A program made the position numbers and the translations under genes. DNA of 64,000 nucleotides from Aliivibrio sifiae. Lineage in GTDB: Bacteria > Pseudomonadota > Gammaproteobacteria > Enterobacterales > Vibrionaceae. Where the stretch lies: the NCBI RefSeq assembly GCF_002954705.1, contig NZ_MSCO01000001.1:753736-817735 (forward strand). Direction: 5' to 3'. This document shows, piece by piece, positions 21,979 to 31,150 of this stretch. The notes beneath the pieces are model-generated. The model did not search any database. It was not told where the DNA came from and saw only the letters and a list, made by a program, of their open reading frames with translations. Position 1 is the stretch's first letter, and every line of letters starts with the position of its first letter.

Positions 21979-22050
21979 ACTTCGTTGCTATATGGACAGA
22001 GTTTTTCTATCATGTTGATACTTTTTCTCTTTTTATATTAAGGCAAGTAG

Positions 22051-25000
22051 ATGTCTCACTTTAGAGTGCTTATTTTAAGTATCCTCCTTTCATTTTCTAC
22101 TTACACTTATTCCTCGTCTGACAATACCATCTTTTATCCAATGCCAATTCATGCAGATGGACAATATATAACGGCTCAACAACTTTTCTTGCGTGATGAT
22201 GGTGCTCTGTGGATGTATGACGTTTATGGACAAATGCATTTATTTGATGGCGCAAATATATTTACTTTGGGTAAACGAACAGACACTGAATTGCCAAAGC
22301 AAATTTCATTTTACGATAATAAATTTTGGTTCATTAAAGACAGCAAGATTCAATCTTGGTCCAATGATCAAGGTTTAAATGTTGAGTACATTCTTCCCAA
22401 AGAAAGTAACTTACTGAATATTAATCAAAGTTCAGGGGTGTTTTGGGGGAATAATAGTGAACAATTTTTTGTTTATGATCCCGAAAACGATGCTTTTTAT
22501 ACGGCAAATATTAATGAAGCTAATACCAGTGCCATACATGATGAGATAGCAATAACAAGTGCTATCTATATTGATAAACGTTGGGTTGTCTCTACCTCTG
22601 AGGGACTTTTTGAATTTGACACGGTAACTGAAAGTTTTACTCCCTTACATTTAGGGCAGTATATTGATGCTATTTTTTATTCAAAAGAAACTGGGCAAAT
22701 AATTTTAGGGACACATGACAGTATTTGGATAGCCGAGTTAAACGGTAATGAGTTAAATATCCATAATAAATTTTCGAATGATCTTACTTTACTGTCTTTT
22801 GCTGAGACCAAATGTTCTTTTTGGTTTGGTACCGAGCAAGGTTTGTATAAGTGGAGTTTAGAAACGAAAAATTTAGAGTATTTTGAATCTGTCGTAAGGG
22901 ATGATTATTCTCTCGAAGGAAATAAAATTTATGCACTATTATCTGATAATAATAATGGCGTATGGGTGGCCACTGATAATGGTGTGAGTTACTACTCTGA
23001 TGGAAGTCGCTTGTTTACTAGAGCAAGGTATAAGGAAGCGAATGGACATCTTGATATTCATGAAATAACCGCGATACAACAGACACCAGGCCAATATTCT
23101 TGGCTCGGTACTTCTGTTGGTTTATTTCAATTAAATAATGCAGACATAACCTCTGGTCTTATAGAAGTAATGCCTTATTACATTAATGATTTATCTCGTG
23201 GTAATGATGTTATATGGGCAGCAACAACCTCTGGTATTTATAAGTTAGGAATAAACTCAAACAAGGTTAGCAGGGAGAGTGGGTTAGAGTCACTAGATAA
23301 TGAGAATGTGGAACACCTCTTAATCGATACTTCTGGAATATTATGGTTTGCGAACTCTAAAGGGTTATATAAGTACGATTCTGCGACAAAGAAATTAACG
23401 TATTTAGGTTTTTATTGGGCATTAGAACAAAAATACTCAACTCAAATAACTCATATGTATGAAAATAAAAACGGCCAAATATTGATTGGAACCAATATGG
23501 GGCTCTATAGATATGAAAATGGAGCGTTAACCTTTGATTATGCGTATATCAGGGCCGGTAGTATTCTTGATATGGTGGATACAGAGTATGGAGACTCTTG
23601 GATTGTCAGTAATTATGGCTTACAGATCAGTGATGCTAAAGGTGGTCGAAATGACGTCGAATTATCTGCGGAATACACCACACCACATTGTGTATTATCA
23701 AGCAGTAATGGCGTGTGGTTAACATCAAGCAAAGGGCTTTCTTTATATACCCACCAAGGGCGTTTGACTAAACATTTTGGAAGCCAGAGAGGCTTAATCA
23801 ATAATGAATTATTAACAGATTTGTGTTCAATCTCTGATAATGGAACCATGATGTTTGTTAGTAAAGATGGTTTGTTTTTTGCGGATGAACAGGAATTGCT
23901 AGAATATCAAATTACTAAGCCACATGTCGTTATCGGGCAAGTTAAAGTTGACCATAAGGCTGTCAGTTATGGCTCTGAGAAAAAACTTAAAACGCCAATA
24001 CCTTATGAAGCCAGTATTTCTTTTTTATTTGGTATTCTTCCTGAGTTTCAAAACAAATTGTTCTCATATCAGCTTATTGGTTCAAGTGACGAGTCATGGC
24101 AGCACTTCGAAGGAAGTTCATTAATTTTTGATTCTTTAAAGCCGGGAAGGTATGTCTTACGGATAAAGCCTGATAATAATGGTCAAAGAAGAAGTAATAT
24201 TACAGAGTTCTTGTTTTATGTTGAGGTTCCTTGGTTTTTAGCTCCATGGTTTATATTTTTGCTTTTTGGTGTCGCTATTTTTACTGTTTTAGGTATTTAC
24301 TCATGGCGTTCAAAAGAAATTAAAAAAAGTAATGAGAAATTAAAGAAAAGTGTTGAAATAAAAACTAAGCAATTGAGTAACCAAGGTAAGGTATTGGTTT
24401 CAAGTAATCGTCAATTACAAAAATTATTGACGGTAAGACAACATGTAATTTCTGAAATGGCAGAGCAAGCACAACAGCCAATAAGAGATATCCAACATGA
24501 TTTACAAAAGAAAGGGTCGCTAACAAACTTAGCGCTAGCCAATCAATGTGAATACAGTTTGTCTTTATTAAAGCAGTTGGCTCATATTGAACCATTAGTG
24601 ATGCAACAGAAGAATAATAGAATTAACCAAGTATTATCAACCTTACTAAGAGCAGCGGTTAAGGGGTGGAAAGAGGAATACCACTTAAAGGGAGTGAATC
24701 TCTATTTAGAAGATTGCTCTAAAAACTGTTCTATTTTTGTTCAGCCTTTATTAATTGATGCAATTTTTAATAATGTATTATTTCATTTATTAAAAAGAAG
24801 TCAGTTTGGCGAGCAGGTGGTTATCCAAATTCATTGTGACGATAAAATAGTGACAACTCACTTTATCAGTGATGGTAAGTGCATTATAGATAGTGAACTT
24901 GAAGCGCTAAAAGGTGTGGATTTAACTCAAACTATAGAAGTAATACACCAAGCCTTAGGTCTGTCTTCTGTTAAACAGCTTACGGTACAAAATGGTGGAC

Positions 25001-25473
25001 ATTTTGAGGTTAAACAGAATGAATTAGGAAATAATGAGCTTGTTCTATCATGGCCTATCGCATTGGATACCTTCATAGATAAAGTACCGTTAGCGAAGTT
25101 TGGAGAGCAAATAAATGATGATGCTTATTTACATCAACGTTGGTTAATTGGTGTGTATAAAATTGTTGAAGATAATTATCGTAATCCTGCTTTTGGTACA
25201 AGCGCTGCGGCAAAAGAATTGTTTATTTCAGAGCGAAATTTCCAACGAAAATTTAAGCAGTTAACTCAACGCTCATTTATGGAGTATCTGATAGAAGTTA
25301 AGTTAGAAAAGGCGTGTGAGTTACTGATTTCAGGTTATAAGGTTGCAGATTCGGCCTTTGAATCAGGGTTTAATGATCCCTCTTATTTTAGTAAGCGATT
25401 TAAGCGTCATTATGGGTTATCTCCAACTCAATTTGTGAGTGAAAATGAAGATAAAGAAAGTGATGAATTGTAA
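22051..25473 (+). CDS. giant membrane-anchored AraC-type regulator with periplasmic propeller
   Basis: A 1140-residue signalling protein. Residues 1-21 look like a signal peptide. About 25-630 is a repetitive two-component-regulator propeller (recurring GVWVATDNGVSYY, ILWFANSKGLYKYD, GQILIGTNMGLYRY). About 640-710 resembles the Y_Y_Y domain (FSYQLIGSSDESWQHF). One TM helix lies at about 728-755, then a coiled coil. Residues about 800-1010 resemble a degenerate histidine kinase: an IQHDLQ helix, an N-box-like LLIDAIFNNVLFHLL, and a GLSSVKQLTVQNGGHF stretch without proper G boxes. Residues about 1045-1130 are an AraC HTH pair (AAKELFISERNFQRKFKQ, ADSAFESGFNDPSYFSKRFK). There is no receiver domain. 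Targets are unknown; the adjacent sRNA and repeats are candidates. Confidence 0.88.
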   Translation: MSHFRVLILSILLSFSTYTYSSSDNTIFYPMPIHADGQYITAQQLFLRDDGALWMYDVYGQMHLFDGANIFTLGKRTDTELPKQISFYDNKFWFIKDSKIQSWSNDQGLNVEYILPKESNLLNINQSSGVFWGNNSEQFFVYDPENDAFYTANINEANTSAIHDEIAITSAIYIDKRWVVSTSEGLFEFDTVTESFTPLHLGQYIDAIFYSKETGQIILGTHDSIWIAELNGNELNIHNKFSNDLTLLSFAETKCSFWFGTEQGLYKWSLETKNLEYFESVVRDDYSLEGNKIYALLSDNNNGVWVATDNGVSYYSDGSRLFTRARYKEANGHLDIHEITAIQQTPGQYSWLGTSVGLFQLNNADITSGLIEVMPYYINDLSRGNDVIWAATTSGIYKLGINSNKVSRESGLESLDNENVEHLLIDTSGILWFANSKGLYKYDSATKKLTYLGFYWALEQKYSTQITHMYENKNGQILIGTNMGLYRYENGALTFDYAYIRAGSILDMVDTEYGDSWIVSNYGLQISDAKGGRNDVELSAEYTTPHCVLSSSNGVWLTSSKGLSLYTHQGRLTKHFGSQRGLINNELLTDLCSISDNGTMMFVSKDGLFFADEQELLEYQITKPHVVIGQVKVDHKAVSYGSEKKLKTPIPYEASISFLFGILPEFQNKLFSYQLIGSSDESWQHFEGSSLIFDSLKPGRYVLRIKPDNNGQRRSNITEFLFYVEVPWFLAPWFIFLLFGVAIFTVLGIYSWRSKEIKKSNEKLKKSVEIKTKQLSNQGKVLVSSNRQLQKLLTVRQHVISEMAEQAQQPIRDIQHDLQKKGSLTNLALANQCEYSLSLLKQLAHIEPLVMQQKNNRINQVLSTLLRAAVKGWKEEYHLKGVNLYLEDCSKNCSIFVQPLLIDAIFNNVLFHLLKRSQFGEQVVIQIHCDDKIVTTHFISDGKCIIDSELEALKGVDLTQTIEVIHQALGLSSVKQLTVQNGGHFEVKQNELGNNELVLSWPIALDTFIDKVPLAKFGEQINDDAYLHQRWLIGVYKIVEDNYRNPAFGTSAAAKELFISERNFQRKFKQLTQRSFMEYLIEVKLEKACELLISGYKVADSAFESGFNDPSYFSKRFKRHYGLSPTQFVSENEDKESDEL

Positions 25474-25496
25474 TAATTAAGAAGAGATTAACGAAA

Positions 25497-25536
25497 GAAA
25501 AAAAAGATCGTGACGTAGCCGGGGGGACTACGCCAC
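25497..25536 (-). terminator. minus-strand Rho-independent terminator
   Basis: On the minus strand GTGGCGTAG (25536-25528) pairs with CTACGTCAC (25518-25510) in a 9-bp stem with one G-U pair and a C-rich 9-nt loop, followed by GATC and eight T. The plus strand has no T-run here, so the terminator belongs to a leftward transcript, not to the convergent regulator gene. Confidence 0.85.
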
Positions 25537-25650
25537 GGGTGTCAATGACACCTTCGCTTGCTGCCGAGGTAAGAAGATTGCTCTCATTACCTCTATTAGA
25601 ATAAAAGATTAAGAGGTCTCCCTCTCGATGAAATAACTATACCTCCACCA
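25497..25650 (-). ncRNA. candidate small regulatory RNA (about 130-155 nt)
   Basis: Read leftward, four hairpins follow one another: AGAGG/CCTCT (25625-25612), GAGGTAA/TTACCTC (25593-25566, 14-nt loop), GGTGTCA/TGACACC (25552-25538), then the GC-rich terminator at 25536-25510 with eight T. A U-rich single-stranded linker (about 25611-25594) lies between the first two. No open reading frame fits on this strand, and the nearest leftward gene is 3 kb away and oriented oppositely, so it is not a leader. The 5' end is not determined; 25650 is a guess. I do not recognise it as Qrr, Spot 42, RyhB, GlmZ or GcvB. Confidence 0.65.
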
Positions 25651-25666
25651 TTCTTATTTTACATAT

Positions 25667-25766
25667 CAAAATAACGACAATGTATTAGTACAAAAGCGAC
25701 ATTTGATTTATTTTTTGTTAAGTATTTGATTTTTAATTAATTTTATTTTATTGTCGCTTTTGTCCT
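25667..25766. promoter_or_regulatory. three operator-like repeats (CAAAAnCGACA)
   Basis: CAAAATAACGACAATG begins at 25667 and CAAAAGCGACATTTG at 25691, with their CGACA cores 22 bp apart (25675 and 25697). A third copy lies inverted at 25752-25764 (TGTCGCTTTTGTC). Two direct copies on one helix face about two turns apart suit an AraC-type dimer. They lie just upstream of the candidate leftward RNA. Confidence 0.5.
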
Positions 25767-25906
25767 GTTTTGGTTTATTTTTGACGTCAATTTTAACTGT
25801 TCTGTAATTAACGTAATTGACGTAGTAATGGAAGCGGTGTCACATAAAGATGTTTTTCATAAAACCCCTCTATTTTATGAGAGTTTTGTCAATTTACTGA
25901 CAAAAA

Positions 25907-25920
25907 TTGATTTAGCGCAA
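25907..25920 (+). promoter_or_regulatory. Fnr-like site upstream of feoA
   Basis: TTGATTTAGCGCAA matches TTGAT-N4-ATCAA at 8 of 10 positions. Anaerobic Fnr activation of feo is known in enterobacteria, so the placement about 70 bp before feoA is sensible. Confidence 0.5.
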
Positions 25921-25954
25921 GATAAAACTGGCTGTTAGCGATAGAATGAAACGA

Positions 25955-25973
25955 AATAATAATGATTCTCACT
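25955..25973 (+). promoter_or_regulatory. Fur-like box upstream of feoA
   Basis: AATAATAATGATTCTCACT agrees with the 19-bp Fur consensus at about 11 positions and contains the AATAATGATT core. It lies 16-34 bp before the feoA ATG, in the right place to repress the ferrous-iron operon. Confidence 0.6.
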
Positions 25974-25988
25974 ATCGTGGAGCTTTAG

Positions 25989-26216
25989 ATGAACTTAGCG
26001 CAATTAGAAAGCGGAAAAAGAGCCGTTGTAACAGATATGTCTTTATTACCAACAGACACTAGAAAAAAACTGATGGTAATGGGAATGCTTCCACATACTG
26101 AAATATCTATATTGCGTAAAGCACCAATGGGTGACCCATTACAAATTAGCGTAAGAGGCACATCTCTTGCCATTCGTAAAAATTTAGCAGAACAAATTAC
26201 AGTTAAGGAATTATAA
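25989..26216 (+). CDS. feoA: ferrous iron transport protein A
   Basis: A 75-residue SH3-like cytoplasmic protein that supports FeoB. MNLAQLESGKRAVVTDMSL and GMLPHTEISILRKAPMGDPLQISVRGTSLAIRK are typical FeoA sequence. GTGGAGC precedes the ATG. It is separated from feoB by 2 bp and begins the feoABC operon. Confidence 0.95.
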   Translation: MNLAQLESGKRAVVTDMSLLPTDTRKKLMVMGMLPHTEISILRKAPMGDPLQISVRGTSLAIRKNLAEQITVKEL

Positions 26217-26218
26217 AA

Positions 26219-28495
26219 ATGCAGTATCAAGTACTAACTGTAGGTAATCCAAACAGCGGTAAAACAACCTTGTTTAATGGCCTTACTGGTGCAAAGCAGC
26301 AAGTAGGTAATTGGGCGGGGGTAACCGTTGAGAAAAAAATAGGCCGTTATACCTGTTCTGGTGATGAATTCTTATTGACGGACTTACCTGGCATCTATGC
26401 ATTGGATAGCGGTAATGATGTTAACAGCCTTGATGAAACAATCGCTTCTCGTGCAGTGCTAACACATGATGCCGATGTCATAATTAATGTCGTAGATGCG
26501 TCTTGTTTAGAGCGCAGCTTATATATGACATTGCAATTACGTGAGTTGGGTCGCCCAATGATCGTTGTGCTTAATAAGATGGATGTATTAAAACGTCAGC
26601 GTCAGGTATTGGATATTAAAGGACTAGAAAAGAAACTAGGTTGCCCTGTACTTGCACTTTCTGCAAACAACAATGGTCAAGTTCATAAGTTTAAAGAAAA
26701 ATTACATAAATCTATTGCTCAAGGCATAAAAATGACTTCGCTTGAGTTAACGTATGGCGAGCAAGTTGAGACAGCAATAGAAGAAGCTTCATCATTATTT
26801 ACAAGTGATTACGGATCAAGTCGTTCTCTGGCAATTCGAGCATTAGAAAATGATGCATTAGTATTGAATGGATTAGAAGTAGAAAAAAGAAATGCAGTGG
26901 CTAATATCGCTAATGTATTAACCACGCAAGTCGAAGCTGATTTTCATATTGCGGATTGTCGATACACATTTTTACATCAATTATGTCAGCAATTACGTCG
27001 CCAGGAAGGTGGTTTAAGCCACAGTGTTAGTGAGAAAATTGACCGTGTAATTTTGAATAAATGGGTCGGTATTCCTTTCTTTTTCTTTGTCATGTACCTG
27101 ATGTTTATGTTTTCTATTAACATTGGTAGTGCATTTATTGATTTTTTTGATATTGGCGTTGGCGCACTACTGGTTGATGGCAGCCACTATTTATTAGATG
27201 GCCATTTACCTGTTTGGTTAGTTACACTTATCGCTGATGGTGTTGGTGGTGGTATTCAAACCGTAGCGACATTTATTCCTGTTATCGGTTGTTTATACTT
27301 ATTCCTATCTCTACTTGAAAGCTCTGGTTATATGGCTCGTGCTGCTTTTGTGCTTGATAAAGTAATGCAGAAGATTGGTTTACCAGGTAAAGCGTTTGTT
27401 CCTTTGGTTCTAGGCTTTGGTTGTAACGTTCCTGCTATTATGGCGACTCGTACGTTAGAGCAAGAGCGTGAACGTAAACTGGCAGCATCAATGGCTCCAT
27501 TTATGTCATGTGGTGCACGTCTTCCTGTTTATGCTTTGTTTGCTGCAGCTTTCTTCCCAGAAAATGGTCAGAACGTGGTATTTGGTTTGTATTTCTTAGG
27601 TATTTTAGCTGCTGTATTCACTGGCTTGCTATTGAAGCACACAATCTATCCAGGCCGTAGTGATACGTTCATCATGGAAATTCCAGATTATGAATTTCCA
27701 ACAATACGTAACATCATGATTAAAACATGGCAAAAGCTGAAGCGCTTTGTTCTTGGTGCAGGTAAAACGATTGTTGTTGTTGTAACTATTTTAAGTTTCT
27801 TTAACTCATTGGGTATGGATGGTTCATTTGGTAATGAAGACAGTGAAAACTCTGTATTATCAAAAGCAGCTCAAATTGTAACTCCAGTATTAGCGCCAAT
27901 TGGTATTCAAGAAGATAACTGGCCAGCAACTGTGGGTATTATTACCGGTATTTTTGCAAAAGAAGCCGTAGTTGGTACATTAAACAGCTTATATTCAGAT
28001 CCAGCTGATGAAGGTGCTGAGTTTGATTTAATGGCAAGTCTTGAAGAAGCAGTGATGTCTATTCCTGACAATCTATCAGGTCTAAGCTATTCAGATCCAT
28101 TAGGTGTTGAAGTGGGTGACTTAACAGACTCTAGTGCTGTTGCTGAAGACCAAGGTGTTGCTGATTCAATCTTTGGTAATTTACAAGCTCACTTTGTGAC
28201 AAGCGCAAGTGCGATGGCTTACTTAATCTTTATTCTGCTTTACACTCCATGTGTGGCTGCAATGGGTGCGTATATGCGTGAGTTTGGTCGTCAGTACTCT
28301 TACTTTATTGCGGGCTGGACAATGCTATTAGCTTACGTATCAGCAACGCTGTATTACCAAATTGCGAATTTCTCTAATGCACCAATGACAAGCAGCATGT
28401 GGATTGCAATTTCGCTAATCGCAATGGCTGTTACTTATTTGGCCTTGAAACATAAGAGTAAAGAAGTAGAGCAACAAGAGGCTGCCTTAGTATGA
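26219..28495 (+). CDS. feoB: ferrous iron transporter FeoB
   Basis: Inner-membrane ferrous iron permease with an N-terminal G domain. G1 GNPNSGKTTLFNGLTG (residues 9-24), G3 TDLPGIYAL and G4 NKMD are present, then a helical spacer and a membrane domain of about eight helices with two inverted Gate motifs (GFGCNVPAIMATR and a second copy around FAKEAVVGTLNSLY). 758 residues, matching V. cholerae-type FeoB. It overlaps feoC by 4 bp. Confidence 0.97.
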   Translation: MQYQVLTVGNPNSGKTTLFNGLTGAKQQVGNWAGVTVEKKIGRYTCSGDEFLLTDLPGIYALDSGNDVNSLDETIASRAVLTHDADVIINVVDASCLERSLYMTLQLRELGRPMIVVLNKMDVLKRQRQVLDIKGLEKKLGCPVLALSANNNGQVHKFKEKLHKSIAQGIKMTSLELTYGEQVETAIEEASSLFTSDYGSSRSLAIRALENDALVLNGLEVEKRNAVANIANVLTTQVEADFHIADCRYTFLHQLCQQLRRQEGGLSHSVSEKIDRVILNKWVGIPFFFFVMYLMFMFSINIGSAFIDFFDIGVGALLVDGSHYLLDGHLPVWLVTLIADGVGGGIQTVATFIPVIGCLYLFLSLLESSGYMARAAFVLDKVMQKIGLPGKAFVPLVLGFGCNVPAIMATRTLEQERERKLAASMAPFMSCGARLPVYALFAAAFFPENGQNVVFGLYFLGILAAVFTGLLLKHTIYPGRSDTFIMEIPDYEFPTIRNIMIKTWQKLKRFVLGAGKTIVVVVTILSFFNSLGMDGSFGNEDSENSVLSKAAQIVTPVLAPIGIQEDNWPATVGIITGIFAKEAVVGTLNSLYSDPADEGAEFDLMASLEEAVMSIPDNLSGLSYSDPLGVEVGDLTDSSAVAEDQGVADSIFGNLQAHFVTSASAMAYLIFILLYTPCVAAMGAYMREFGRQYSYFIAGWTMLLAYVSATLYYQIANFSNAPMTSSMWIAISLIAMAVTYLALKHKSKEVEQQEAALV

Positions 28496-28734
28496 TTTTA
28501 ACAGAGCTTAAACAGTACATTGATGAACAAGGTCGAGTTGAACGCATTACTTTAGCTAAGAAGTTCAGTATGAGTGAAGATGGTGTCGATGCAATGCTTG
28601 AGCTCTGGGTGAAGAAAGGAAAGTTAACTCGTGAGCTTATTGGTTGTGACAAGACTCAGTGTTGCCAAGAGGCTGAACGCGTCTGGTATCGCCCTGTATA
28701 CAAAGATGAGTTAATGACCACTTACATACGATAA
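28492..28734 (+). CDS. feoC: FeoC-like transcriptional regulator / FeoB partner
   Basis: An 80-residue winged-helix protein encoded by the last feo gene. LKQYIDEQGRVERITLAKKFSMSEDGVDAMLELWVKKGKL is the FeoC helix-turn-helix. The wing carries three Cys within GCDKTQCCQEAERVWYRP, fewer than the four-Cys cluster of the E. coli type, so Fe-S binding is uncertain. Coupled by a 4-bp overlap to feoB; a strong terminator follows. Confidence 0.9.
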   Translation: MILTELKQYIDEQGRVERITLAKKFSMSEDGVDAMLELWVKKGKLTRELIGCDKTQCCQEAERVWYRPVYKDELMTTYIR

Positions 28735-28760
28735 TCATTTAACGATTAAAGTGATAAATA

Positions 28761-28791
28761 AAAACGAGAGCCAATTGGTTCTCGTTTTTTT
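28761..28791 (+). terminator. terminator after feoABC
   Basis: AACGAGAGCC pairs with GGTTCTCGTT (one G-U pair) around AATT, followed by seven T. Confidence 0.87.
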
Positions 28792-28808
28792 ATGGGTTGA
28801 ACAGACAC

Positions 28809-28843
28809 AAAAAAAAGACACGCAATTTTCATCGCGTGTCTTT
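28809..28843 (-). terminator. terminator after pta
   Basis: GACACGC (28817-28823) pairs with GCGTGTC (28834-28840). On the minus strand eight T follow the stem, so this ends the leftward ackA-pta transcript. Confidence 0.85.
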
Positions 28844-28882
28844 CTATTTTCGTTAACTAAACTCTATTACTAGAGCATAAAA

Positions 28883-31048
28883 TTAGTTAATTACTTTTTC
28901 TTCAGCTTGCTCAGCTTGAGAAGCTTGGATAGCCGTTAGAGCTACAGTATAAACGATATCGTCTACTAGAGCGCCACGAGACAAGTCATTTACTGGCTTG
29001 CGCATACCTTGAAGCATTGGACCGATAGATACTAGGTCAGCAGAACGTTGAACGGCTTTGTATGTTGTGTTACCAGTGTTTAGGTCTGGGAATACAAATA
29101 CAGTCGCTTTACCTGCAACAGGAGAGTTAGGTGCTTTAGAGGCAGCTACGTTTTCCATGATTGCAGCATCGTACTGTAGAGGACCATCGATCATTAGATC
29201 AGGACGTTTTGCTTGAGCAAGTTTTGTTGCTTCACGTACTTTATCAACGTCTGCACCCTTACCAGATTCACCAGTAGAGTAAGAGATCATTGCAACGCGA
29301 GGATCGATACCAAATGCCGCTGCAGAGTCAGCAGATTGGATAGCGATTTCAGCAAGTTGCTCAGCTGTTGGATCAGGGTTGATCGCACAGTCACCGTATA
29401 CAAGAACTTGATCAGGCAGAAGCATGAAGAAGATTGAAGATACGATAGAAGCATCAGGTGCTGTTTTGATGATTTGGAACGGAGGAACGATAGTGTTTGC
29501 TGTGGTATGAACCGCACCAGACACAAGACCGTCAACTTCGCCTGCTTCCAGCATCATAGTACCAAGGAATACAGAATCTTGTAGTTTCTCACGAGCTACA
29601 ACTTCAGTCATACCTTTCGCGCCACGTAGTTCAACTAAACGAGCAATGTAGTTTTCACGTACTGCTTCAGAATCGATGATCTCAACGCCAGCACCAAGTT
29701 CAACACCTTGTTGTGCTGCAACACGACGAATTTCTTCTGGGTTACCAAGAAGAACACAAGTCGCGATACCACGTTCAGCACAGATAGCCGCAGCTTTAAC
29801 TGTACGAGGTTCATCACCTTCAGGAAGAACGATACGCTTAGCCGCTTTACGAGCAAATTCAGTTAACTGGTAACGGAATGCTGGTGGGCTTAGACGACGG
29901 ATGCCTTCAGTACCTTCAGATAGAGAGTCAATCCAAGGGCCGTCAATGTGGCTAGCAACGTGTTCGTTAACAAACTCAATACGCTCTTTATCATCTGCAG
30001 GAACTTCAAGGCTGAAGCTTTGTAGATTAAGAGAAGTCTGCCAAGTGTTACCTTGAGCTGTGAAGATTGGAAGACCAGCATCTAGTGCAGGCTTACAAAG
30101 TTCAGCGATTGATTTAGGGATCTCGTAACCACCAGTTAGTAAGATAGCACCGATTTCAACGCCGTTCATTGCAGCAAGACATGCAGCAACAATAACGTCA
30201 GGACGGTCAGCAGAAGTTACTAAAAGAGAACCTGGTTTGAAGTGCTCAATCATGTGCGGAAGAGAACGTGCACAGAAAGTGATGCTCTTAATACGACGAG
30301 TCGCGATTTCACCTTCGTTAATGATTTCAGCATTAAGGTGCTTAGCCATATCGATAGCACGCGTAGCGATTAGATCGATTTTCCAAGGCACACAACCAAG
30401 AACACGAATAGGGCTAGAGTTGAAGATTTGCATTACTTCAAGATTAGTCTTAGTCGTTGCATCTGCATCATCGAAGATTTCAGATAGATCAGGGCGAGTA
30501 CGACCAGCTTCATCAACAGGTGCATTTAGCTTGTTGATGATAACGCCAGCGATTTGTTTGTTCTTAGTGCCGCCGAAGTTAGAACATGCTACTTCGATAC
30601 GCTCTTTAAGTTGAGAAGGATTATCTGTACCAGGAGTAGCTACAAACACAATCTCAGCGCCCAGTGTTTTTGCGATTTCACCATTTAATTGGTTAGCAAA
30701 TGGGTGCTTACGAGTAGGAACAAGACCTTCGATAAGCGTCACATCAGTGTCTTCACTGATTGACTTATAACGAGCAACGATTTCTTCTAAAAGAACATCA
30801 GTTTGATCGTTACGTAGAAGTTCTTCTGCACGAGAAACTGTTGTAGGTTCTGCTGCTTTAATATCACTACTGCTAGTCACAATTGAAGTAGTTAGATCAG
30901 GTTGATCACCACCGTGACGAGGTTGAGAGATAGGTTTGTAAAAAGAAACGCTTACGCCTTTACGTTCCATAGAACGTAAAACACCCAAACTTGCGCTAGT
31001 TAGACCAACACCAGCACTGATTGGAACAAGCATAATAGTACGAGACAT
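28883..31048 (-). CDS. pta: phosphate acetyltransferase
   Basis: Converts acetyl-CoA and phosphate to acetyl phosphate; with AckA it forms the overflow acetate pathway and sets acetyl phosphate levels. 721 residues: an N-terminal P-loop-like AAA_26 domain ([19 protein letters not shown]), a central DRTGG domain, and a C-terminal PTA domain from about residue 390 ([53 protein letters not shown]). The ATG has GGAAGATT-type upstream sequence (AGAGGAATCTTCC). Leftward, 102 bp after ackA. Confidence 0.97.
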   Translation of the reverse strand: MSRTIMLVPISAGVGLTSASLGVLRSMERKGVSVSFYKPISQPRHGGDQPDLTTSIVTSSSDIKAAEPTTVSRAEELLRNDQTDVLLEEIVARYKSISEDTDVTLIEGLVPTRKHPFANQLNGEIAKTLGAEIVFVATPGTDNPSQLKERIEVACSNFGGTKNKQIAGVIINKLNAPVDEAGRTRPDLSEIFDDADATTKTNLEVMQIFNSSPIRVLGCVPWKIDLIATRAIDMAKHLNAEIINEGEIATRRIKSITFCARSLPHMIEHFKPGSLLVTSADRPDVIVAACLAAMNGVEIGAILLTGGYEIPKSIAELCKPALDAGLPIFTAQGNTWQTSLNLQSFSLEVPADDKERIEFVNEHVASHIDGPWIDSLSEGTEGIRRLSPPAFRYQLTEFARKAAKRIVLPEGDEPRTVKAAAICAERGIATCVLLGNPEEIRRVAAQQGVELGAGVEIIDSEAVRENYIARLVELRGAKGMTEVVAREKLQDSVFLGTMMLEAGEVDGLVSGAVHTTANTIVPPFQIIKTAPDASIVSSIFFMLLPDQVLVYGDCAINPDPTAEQLAEIAIQSADSAAAFGIDPRVAMISYSTGESGKGADVDKVREATKLAQAKRPDLMIDGPLQYDAAIMENVAASKAPNSPVAGKATVFVFPDLNTGNTTYKAVQRSADLVSIGPMLQGMRKPVNDLSRGALVDDIVYTVALTAIQASQAEQAEEKVIN

Positions 31049-31110
31049 GGAAGATTCCTCTACACTATTGGGGCAAGAGACCTTATTGAAAAAAATAAAG
31101 CCATAGAAAG

Positions 31111-31142
31111 AAAAAAGGCTAACCTAATGGCTAGCCTTTTAG
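31111..31142 (-). terminator. hairpin in the ackA-pta gap
   Basis: AAAAGGCTA (31113-31121) pairs with TAGCCTTTT (31132-31140), and the minus strand continues with a T-run (TTTTTTCTTTC). It lies between ackA and pta, so it should reduce but not abolish read-through into pta. Confidence 0.7.
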
Positions 31143-31150
31143 GAGATATA

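Noticed and set aside
25497..25650. Reading the hairpin-rich segment as the plus-strand terminator of the AraC-type regulator gene
   Set aside because: The plus strand has an A-run before the first stem and no T-run after it; the signal is oriented for the minus strand.
30237..30614. 125-codon plus-strand frame inside pta
   Set aside because: Antisense shadow of pta without homology features or a start signal.
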